Assembly (NCBI GenBank): GCA_002787255.1 | Contig: PCWD01000040.1 | Location: 1 to 7,895, forward strand | Direction of reading: 5' to 3' | Length of the DNA stretch: 7,895 nt | Source of the DNA: Parcubacteria group bacterium CG11_big_fil_rev_8_21_14_0_20_39_14 | GTDB taxonomy: Bacteria; Patescibacteriota; Minisyncoccia; Minisyncoccales; GCA-002787255 | In this document: positions 1 to 4,857 of the stretch, piece by piece | Position numbering within the stretch: the first letter of the stretch is position 1 | How the letters are laid out: each line of letters opens with the position of its first letter | Position numbers and translations under genes: made by a program | The notes under the pieces: model-generated | Seen by the model: the letters and a program-made list of their open reading frames with translations, nothing else | What the model was told of the DNA's origin: nothing | The model's database searches: none

Positions 1-37
1 GCGGAACAACGCTGATATCAACGCGGATTGACGCTGA
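1..37. repeat. GC-rich dispersed repeat (GCGGANNNACGCTGA type), two units
   Basis: GCGGAACAACGCTGA at 1-15 and GCGGATTGACGCTGA at 23-37 match at 12 of 15 positions with a 22-bp period. The reverse complement of the second unit recurs inside the first gene (1379-1394, one mismatch over 16 bases; 1293-1308, more diverged). The array may continue to the left of the window. Confidence 0.7.
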
Positions 38-57
38 AAAATCATATGCCTTATATT
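28..57 (+). promoter_or_regulatory. Putative sigma70-type promoter of the membrane-protein gene
   Basis: TTGACG at 28-33 and TATATT at 52-57 each match the sigma70 consensus at five of six positions, with an 18-bp spacer. Transcription would start near 64-65, giving a leader of about 30 nt to ATG 94. The -35 box lies inside the GC-rich repeat at the left edge. This rests on pattern matching only. Confidence 0.45.
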
Positions 58-65
58 TATTAAAG

Positions 66-78
66 CACTATTTTAGTG
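66..78. other. Small inverted repeat at the predicted 5' end of the first transcript
   Basis: CACTA (66-70) and TAGTG (74-78) are perfect complements around a TTT loop. The hairpin would sit at the very start of the predicted mRNA and covers the alternative GTG start at 76. A five-pair AT-rich stem is weak, so a function is uncertain. Confidence 0.35.
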
Positions 79-93
79 TATCATAAAATTGAA

Positions 94-2352
94 ATGATGA
101 AAATAGCTGAAAAAGTAGTGAGGTATGGAGTGTGTTTCTGTCTTTTTACGCCTCTTTTTGTCGGGAAGGGATTTTTACTCTTTCCTTTTATATTTCCCAA
201 AACCCTTCTTTTCCAAATAATTGTTGAAGTAATCTTTCCTTTTTGGTTAATCCTCGTTTTTTCCCAAAAAGAAAGATTAAGGTTTTCTCCGCTGACTATT
301 TCAGTTTTTGCTCTAATATCCATTCTTTTTACCACTTCTATTTTCGGGCTCAACTTTCAAAAAAGTCTTTTTTCAACCCAGGAAAGAATGACTGGAATTT
401 TTACTTTTGCCCATTTTTTTGTTTTCTTTCTTTTGCTGAATGTTTTCAAGAGCAAAGAAGACTGGATAGGGTTCTTTAAAATATCGGTTATTGCCAGCTT
501 TCTGGTCAGTCTTTCGGCTTTATATCAAAAGCTCAACCCTGACTTTTTGGGTCCAGTGCCGCACCTCAAAATCTATGGAACCCAGGGCAACAGCATATTT
601 CTATCCGTTTACCTGCTCTTCAATTTATTTTTAGCTCTATTTTTATATTTAAAGGAAACTAAAAATAAAAACTGGTGGCTGGGTATATTTCTTACAAATT
701 TAATAACATTTTTTTTCGCCGCAAGTTTGTCAGCTTATCTCGCTCTCGTTTTTGGAGGAATTACTCTTTTTTGTTTCAATATAAAAAAATTTCGTTGGAA
801 ATCAAGATTGCCTTGCTTTATAATTGGCTTTCTAATCCTTTTTTGCTTTTTTATTTTTTTCTATCAGGGAGGCATCGCTTTCCAAAAATTAAATAGTCTA
901 TTTTCTCCTCAAAGCAGTCTTTTGGATAGAATTGATGTCTGGAAAATTGGAATTCAGGGTTTTCTTGAAAAACCTCTCTGGGGCTTTGGCTGGGAAAATT
1001 TTGACTTAGTTTTTGATAAATTTTATAAACCCGAGTTCTTCACAAAACAAATTTCCATTTTTGACAAAGCCCATAATGTTTTAGTTGATTTTTTGGCTCT
1101 TTCGGGAATCTTTGGAGTTCTTGCCTATCTGGCAATATTTGTTTCTGCCTTTTTTGCTTTGAAAAATCATAAGAACAATTATGGGATTTTCGCCGCTATT
1201 TTAATTTCTTATTTTGCCACAAACTTTTTTAACTTTGACACCTTTTCCAGCTGGCTAATGTTTTTTCTTGCGCTCGGCTATATCAATTATTTTCAGCGTG
1301 AATCAGCGGAGGCGGCTTCGTCTGAAGTTGGAATAAACACAAATCTACCAGCCGCCTTAGCGAGCCGAAGGCGAGCGATCAGCGTTAATCCGCGCAGATA
1401 TATGTGGTTAATTATCGTAATTCCAGCCATCTTATTTGTCCTAAATTTTAATATTCAGTCGGGGCTGGCTAATTTTTACGCTCACAAAACCCTAAAATCA
1501 ATTAGGGTAGAAGAAACGACTGAAAATTTTAAAAAATCCGAAGCTCACCAAACTTTTGACCAGGCTTCCCTGAGGGGAGAAATAGCGGATTTTCTGGCGA
1601 AAACTTCGCGGGGGAGCATTACAAAGGATTTTTTAAAAATTTATGAATTTCTTGAGTCCCCGCTTAAAGAAAATTTAGAAAAAGAGCCAAAAAATCCAGA
1701 CCACTATTTAAAATTGGGGGTTTTTTACCGAAACTGGGGCAAAGTTGACAAAACCAAACTTGACAAGGCTGAAGAAATTTTTAAAAAAGCTCTCAAACAA
1801 AACCCGAAGAAACAAAGTTTTTATTTCCTGTTAGCCCAAACAAAAATCCTGAAAGGCGAACATCAAGAAGCTGTGTCTTTTGCCAAAGCCGGGGTTGAGC
1901 TTTGCGAAAAATCTTCCCAGGCCCATTTTTATCTTGGCCTGGCCGAGCTTTTTAGCGGAGATGAAATTAACTTTAAAAAAGAGGTCCAGAGGTCGGAAGA
2001 GCTCAAAAAAGAAATTGGGGGCAGAGAAATTCTCAAGCTTCCAAAAACTTCCACCAAAAAAACCCCGTTAGCTCAAAAGCCTCCAACGGGATTTAGTTTT
2101 GCTGCCGAATATTATATAGAGATATTTGATATTTACTGGCCAACAGAAGATTGGGAAAAAATTATAATTTTAGCCGATGAAATTTCTGATTTAAATTCAG
2201 ACTCCTATCTTCATGAGTATCTGGCCGGCCTTTACAAGGAACTTGGTGAAACTGAAAAAGCTAAAAAAGAAGCCGAATGGGTAATGGAAAATTACCCGGA
2301 ATTAAAAGCAGAAACCCTGAGATTTTTAAAAACCCTGGAAATTGGATATTAG
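94..2352 (+). CDS. O-antigen ligase/polymerase (Wzy_C superfamily) membrane protein with C-terminal TPR domain
   Basis: This is a polytopic inner-membrane protein of about 752 residues. The residue numbers here count from the GTG at 76, which is the longest possible start; I prefer ATG 94 (residue 7) or 97, because GTG 76 lies in a hairpin arm and no start has a Shine-Dalgarno site. About eleven or twelve hydrophobic segments fill residues 18-263 and 337-461. The large loop between them (264-336) carries the family signature: R285 and W289, then P300, G303 and G305 in EKPLWGFGW, and H333-N334 in KAHNVLVDFLALSG. Known members polymerise or ligate undecaprenyl-linked glycans, or transfer them to protein, on the outer face of the membrane. 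The tail has TPR-like helices at about 541-579, 580-613, 614-646 and 708-743, probably extracytoplasmic. Two repeat-derived inserts keep the frame (residues about 407-441 and 661-674). The last codons and the stop lie in a heptamer array. The superfamily is secure; polymerase, ligase or protein glycosyltransferase cannot be told apart here. Confidence 0.85.
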   Translation: MMKIAEKVVRYGVCFCLFTPLFVGKGFLLFPFIFPKTLLFQIIVEVIFPFWLILVFSQKERLRFSPLTISVFALISILFTTSIFGLNFQKSLFSTQERMTGIFTFAHFFVFFLLLNVFKSKEDWIGFFKISVIASFLVSLSALYQKLNPDFLGPVPHLKIYGTQGNSIFLSVYLLFNLFLALFLYLKETKNKNWWLGIFLTNLITFFFAASLSAYLALVFGGITLFCFNIKKFRWKSRLPCFIIGFLILFCFFIFFYQGGIAFQKLNSLFSPQSSLLDRIDVWKIGIQGFLEKPLWGFGWENFDLVFDKFYKPEFFTKQISIFDKAHNVLVDFLALSGIFGVLAYLAIFVSAFFALKNHKNNYGIFAAILISYFATNFFNFDTFSSWLMFFLALGYINYFQRESAEAASSEVGINTNLPAALASRRRAISVNPRRYMWLIIVIPAILFVLNFNIQSGLANFYAHKTLKSIRVEETTENFKKSEAHQTFDQASLRGEIADFLAKTSRGSITKDFLKIYEFLESPLKENLEKEPKNPDHYLKLGVFYRNWGKVDKTKLDKAEEIFKKALKQNPKKQSFYFLLAQTKILKGEHQEAVSFAKAGVELCEKSSQAHFYLGLAELFSGDEINFKKEVQRSEELKKEIGGREILKLPKTSTKKTPLAQKPPTGFSFAAEYYIEIFDIYWPTEDWEKIIILADEISDLNSDSYLHEYLAGLYKELGETEKAKKEAEWVMENYPELKAETLRFLKTLEIGY
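1293..1398. repeat. In-frame insertion of a GC-rich dispersed repeat in the membrane-protein gene
   Basis: Two diverged direct copies, TCAGCGTGAATCAGCG (1293-1308) and TCAGCGTTAATCCGCG (1379-1394), flank a segment with internal inverted repeats: 1310-1317 with 1350-1357 (eight pairs) and CGCCTT 1353-1358 with AAGGCG 1368-1373. The sequence matches the left-edge repeat in reverse orientation. It encodes residues about 407-441, a polar, Ala- and Arg-rich stretch with PAALASRRRA, between two membrane segments. Its composition differs sharply from the surrounding AT-rich gene. The exact ends are uncertain by several bases. Confidence 0.75.
2058..2096. repeat. 39-bp palindromic element inside the TPR domain coding region
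   Basis: AACCCCGTTAG at 2061-2071 is identical to the element in the transketolase gene, and AACGGG begins at the same offset (27 bases from the element start) in both. The arms 2060-2069 and 2085-2094 pair with one mismatch, and GCT/AGC can pair inside the loop. About 24 of 39 aligned positions agree, nearly all in the arms. It encodes TPLAQKPPTGF and flanking residues (661-674) in a linker before the last TPR. Confidence 0.75.
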
Positions 2353-2395
2353 ATATTGGATATTGGGATATTGGGATATTGGATATTTAGGTATT
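2344..2395. repeat. Tandem GGATATT array between two converging genes
   Basis: Six units of GGATATT, AGATATT or GGGATATT (7 or 8 bp) run from 2344 to 2387, followed by a degenerate unit to 2395. The array encodes the last residues and TAG stop of the plus-strand gene, fills the 34-bp gap, and supplies the TAA stop of the minus-strand gene. No hairpin with a T-tract, and so no classical terminator, is visible between the two genes. Confidence 0.85.
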
Positions 2396-3652
2396 TAATT
2401 CAATGTAGCCTTTATCTAAGTTCTTGATAATCATTTTTTCCAGGGTTTCTTTTCCCAGATACTCAATAAAAATTTTGTTCCAAAGGGCTTCCTGCCGGTG
2501 ATAAAGATATTCTGCGTCAATCGGCACATTATTGGTTAGGGAAACTATGTTATCAATAAAATCAAAGCTCAAAAGATATTTTTTGCCATTTTCCCCTTTA
2601 AAATATTCGCCGACAAAATCAAGTCCTCCAAAAAATTCCAAATCAACAATTCTTAACGCCTCCCCTATTTCTTTCAAGTTCTGTTCGGCTTTATCCCAAT
2701 GAATGGCTTCGGGATTAATATGGGGCAAAAAGAGTCGGGGGTCGCGAGGGTCGTCTTTTGCCAAATATCTTTGAATTATCTGCCAAATCATTGCTTCCCG
2801 GAGAGTCCTCGGAGGTTCTATTATATCCCCTCTTAAAGAGTTTAAAATTCGGGTGCCCAGTTTTTTAGGCGTTTCTTTGGCATATCTTTCAAAAAGTTTG
2901 GTGTAGAAATCCACTTCATGGAGATAATGTAAAATTATGCTGAAAACCTGAAGGGTAGCGCCGGGAAAATAGCCGGAAAAGGGAATAACAAAAACCATTC
3001 CCATTTCTTTTAAATGACTGATGCAGTGAAGTTTTTTGGTGATAAATTTTCCGGTAAATTCTGTCCAGACTTCACTTAAAACTCTTACCTCTATCGGTCT
3101 TTTTTCAAAATCAGAAGCCTTTAAATTCTCGTAGGGTTTAAAGAAAACATTATTAAGCCAGAGTTTATCCTCGGCAAAACGAAGCCCGCAAAAAAGCTCC
3201 AACACATCCTCTTTTTTTAAAAGCTCGTCAATGCTTAAGCAGCCGAACAATTTTAAAATGTTTTGAGGAGGATTGGTTCGCAAAAGCTCCTCGGCTTTTG
3301 CTTTTGATAAAACAAAAACTTCTTTGGTTTTAGCTATTTCTTGAGCTTTCATAACCAAAATCTGACAGCCTTTAATTGTGTCAAATTCGGGACTGGCAAA
3401 AAATTTATAAAGATTTTCGTCTTCTTTTTGGACTTTGTCCAAAAAAGCCCGATAAATTACTTCCGCTTTTTCTTTTTCAGACAGGCCAAGTTTTTCAAGA
3501 GACTCTCTTACTTTTTGCCGGTTTTCTTCAACAATTTTTTCCAAAACCTTTTTTTTGCCGGTAACCTTTTCCATCTTTTTTTCCAAATCTAAAATCACCT
3601 CTTCCCGAGCCCCTCCCAATAACGCGGCAATTTTTTTATAAGCCCTACTCAT
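2387..3652 (-). CDS. Hypothetical protein, 421 residues, no recognised family
   Basis: I do not recognise this protein. It is probably soluble: no signal peptide or convincing membrane span is visible, although residues about 218-245 (around MVFVIPFSGYFPGATLQ) are hydrophobic and could be a buried core. Residues 20-80 are rich in Lys and Glu and look strongly helical, possibly coiled coil. The centre and C-terminus (about 200-400) have a mixed alpha/beta composition with many aromatics, including an ISHLKEMGMVFVIP stretch at 211-224, an LDFVGEYF segment at 344-351 and a LYHRQEALWNKIF stretch at 383-395. Codon use matches the neighbouring genes, and the frame is open over 1.27 kb with no better overlapping candidate, so it is a real gene. 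The ATG lies two bases from a GC-rich repeat with no Shine-Dalgarno site; a later start such as Met27 is possible. The stop codon falls inside the heptamer array shared with the converging gene. It follows the PfkB kinase on the same strand after 84 bp. Confidence 0.75.
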   Translation of the reverse strand: MSRAYKKIAALLGGAREEVILDLEKKMEKVTGKKKVLEKIVEENRQKVRESLEKLGLSEKEKAEVIYRAFLDKVQKEDENLYKFFASPEFDTIKGCQILVMKAQEIAKTKEVFVLSKAKAEELLRTNPPQNILKLFGCLSIDELLKKEDVLELFCGLRFAEDKLWLNNVFFKPYENLKASDFEKRPIEVRVLSEVWTEFTGKFITKKLHCISHLKEMGMVFVIPFSGYFPGATLQVFSIILHYLHEVDFYTKLFERYAKETPKKLGTRILNSLRGDIIEPPRTLREAMIWQIIQRYLAKDDPRDPRLFLPHINPEAIHWDKAEQNLKEIGEALRIVDLEFFGGLDFVGEYFKGENGKKYLLSFDFIDNIVSLTNNVPIDAEYLYHRQEALWNKIFIEYLGKETLEKMIIKNLDKGYIELNT

Positions 3653-3654
3653 AA

Positions 3655-3684
3655 GCGCTTCGCCAAGTCAGACTCGGCTTCGCT
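3655..3684. repeat. GC-rich repeat directly upstream of the 421-residue gene
   Basis: GCTTCGC occurs at 3657-3663 and 3677-3683. Between and overlapping them, 3662-3678 is a near palindrome around A3670, with one mismatch that would be a G-U pair in the minus-strand RNA. The repeat ends two bases from the ATG of the minus-strand gene, so it would form the immediate 5' leader. Confidence 0.6.
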
Positions 3685-3689
3685 AAAAT

Positions 3690-3754
3690 AAAATATAAAA
3701 TATAAAAGATAAAAGATTTTTACGTTTTTTTACTTTTTATTTTTTACTTTTTAC
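3690..3754. repeat. Double heptamer array: AAAAKAT then TTTTTAC
   Basis: Four AAAA(T/G)AT units occupy 3690-3717, one TTTTTAC unit follows at 3717-3723, then after a 3-base shift four TTTTTA(C/T) units occupy 3727-3754. The array fills most of the gap between the PfkB kinase and the 421-residue gene. It encodes the last residues and the TAA stop of the kinase. Confidence 0.8.
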
Positions 3755-4741
3755 TTTCCCCCTTTCAATTTGTAAATGGCCCCGTTGATAAATTGATTCT
3801 CCCTTTTTTAAAATACCGCTTTTGGCTCCGAATTTTTCAATGCAACCAGTGGCGTTTGCCGAACCAAACTGAATGGCATAAGCAATATCCCCCTTGCTTT
3901 TAATGAATCCTGTTAAAAAACCCGAGCCAAAAGCGTCTCCAGCCCCGGTTCTATCAATTAGCTTTCTTTCTTTTAAGCAGCCGGCTGAATATCTAAATTT
4001 TCCGTCAGAAACAACCGGTCCGAAAGGTCCTCTTGTCATTACAACTATTCCCTTTGTCCAGCCATCCAATCTTTCAAAAATTTCTTTTTCTTTCTTGTAA
4101 GGAATACCGCTCAATAAAGCCGCTTCTTCTTGATTGAGCATCAAAATATCTATTGTTTTTAAAATGGGCAGCCAGACTTTTTTAGGGAGACTCAACTGAG
4201 TGTTGCCGGGATTTAAAAAGACTTTAATATTGTTTTTTCTGGCAAAAGAAATCAGGGGATTAAAAATTTTAACCAATTTTCCGGATAGAGGAGAAACATA
4301 GAACCATTTGGTTTTCAATTTTTTCCAAGGGATTTCTGCCGGAATTAATTTTTCTGAAGCGTCCCTATAAACCAAAATTGTTCTTTCCTTGCCAGGAACA
4401 GATAACACAACTGAATAATTGGTTTTACAATTTTTATCCCGAACTACAAGTTTGGTATTGATTCCTAAATTTTCCAACTCTTCAATAATGGCTCGACCAC
4501 CCATATCTCCGCCAACTTTCCCGCAGTAAGCAATCTTAAACCCCTGAAGAGCAAAGGTGGCGGCCGGATTTGTTCCTCCCCCGCCGGTGGCAAATTCCAA
4601 ATCTTCAACCGGAATCTTGGAACCCAGAGAAATGCAAAGACCCTGTTCTGTAATAAATTTTTTTTGAGCCACTGCTTTGAACTCCCCGCTTTTTAAAAAC
4701 ATGTCCCGGGTGGCGGAACCAAAAGTGATAATGTCAAACAC
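3737..4741 (-). CDS. PfkB-family (ribokinase-like) carbohydrate kinase
   Basis: This is a cytoplasmic kinase that transfers the ATP gamma-phosphate to a sugar or nucleoside hydroxyl. Its 334 residues are typical of the family. Both family signatures are visible: the N-terminal glycine-rich block (GGGGTNPAA, residues 53-61, then GKVGGDMGG at 74-82) and the C-terminal DRTGAGDAFGSGF at 263-275, where D269 is the expected catalytic base and GAGD the anion hole. A NQEEA stretch at 203-207 is also typical. D13, in SATRD, sits where ribokinase-like enzymes hold a substrate-binding Asp. The start is GTG at 4741; no ATG lies between it and an in-frame stop upstream, and the first residues (FDIITFGSATRD) already form the first beta strand. 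The substrate cannot be read from the sequence. The transketolase gene upstream on the same strand makes ribose or another sugar feeding the pentose phosphates plausible. The final residues (KVKSKK) are encoded by a TTTTTAC heptamer array. Confidence 0.9.
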   Translation of the reverse strand: MFDIITFGSATRDMFLKSGEFKAVAQKKFITEQGLCISLGSKIPVEDLEFATGGGGTNPAATFALQGFKIAYCGKVGGDMGGRAIIEELENLGINTKLVVRDKNCKTNYSVVLSVPGKERTILVYRDASEKLIPAEIPWKKLKTKWFYVSPLSGKLVKIFNPLISFARKNNIKVFLNPGNTQLSLPKKVWLPILKTIDILMLNQEEAALLSGIPYKKEKEIFERLDGWTKGIVVMTRGPFGPVVSDGKFRYSAGCLKERKLIDRTGAGDAFGSGFLTGFIKSKGDIAYAIQFGSANATGCIEKFGAKSGILKKGESIYQRGHLQIERGKVKSKK

Positions 4742-4755
4742 GTTTTTACAATAAG

Positions 4756-4793
4756 TTTCTACTGTATTTCTACTGAATTTCTATATATTTCTT
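4756..4793. repeat. Short tandem array with about 11-bp period upstream of the PfkB gene
   Basis: The units TTTCTACTGTA (4756-4766), TTTCTACTGAA (4767-4777), TTTCTATATA (4778-4787) and a partial TTTCTT follow one another. GTATTTCTA at 4764-4772 is the reverse complement of TAGAAATAC at 4838-4846, so the 116-bp gap between transketolase and PfkB could fold into a long-loop hairpin in RNA. Confidence 0.6.
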
Positions 4794-4813
4794 CTTAAAA
4801 TCCACAGACATTT

Positions 4814-4828
4814 GCTCCCTTCGGTCGC
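4814..4828. repeat. GC-rich motif in the transketolase-PfkB gap
   Basis: On the minus strand this reads GCGACCGAAGGGAGC. It resembles GCGAGCCGAAGGCGAGC at 1360-1376 (plus strand), inside the insert in the first gene, and loosely the paired GCGAAGC motif upstream of the 421-residue gene. It is an island of G and C in an AT-rich gap. Membership of one repeat family is an inference. Confidence 0.4.
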
Positions 4829-4857
4829 GAAATTAGATAGAAATACGATTGCTTCAC

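Noticed and set aside
1560..1615. Small hairpins (CCCTGAGGG at 1568-1576; GCGAA/TTCGC at 1597-1609) as another inserted element in the first gene
   Set aside because: The stems are only four or five pairs, and the encoded stretch fits the ordinary helical linker between the membrane domain and the TPRs. There is no match to the other repeats.
4770..4811. A 13-codon open frame on the minus strand (ATG at 4811) preceded by GGGAG, upstream of the PfkB gene
   Set aside because: It is very short, made largely of the 11-bp repeat array, and not in frame with the kinase. The GGGAG belongs to a GC-rich repeat motif. There is no support for a leader peptide.
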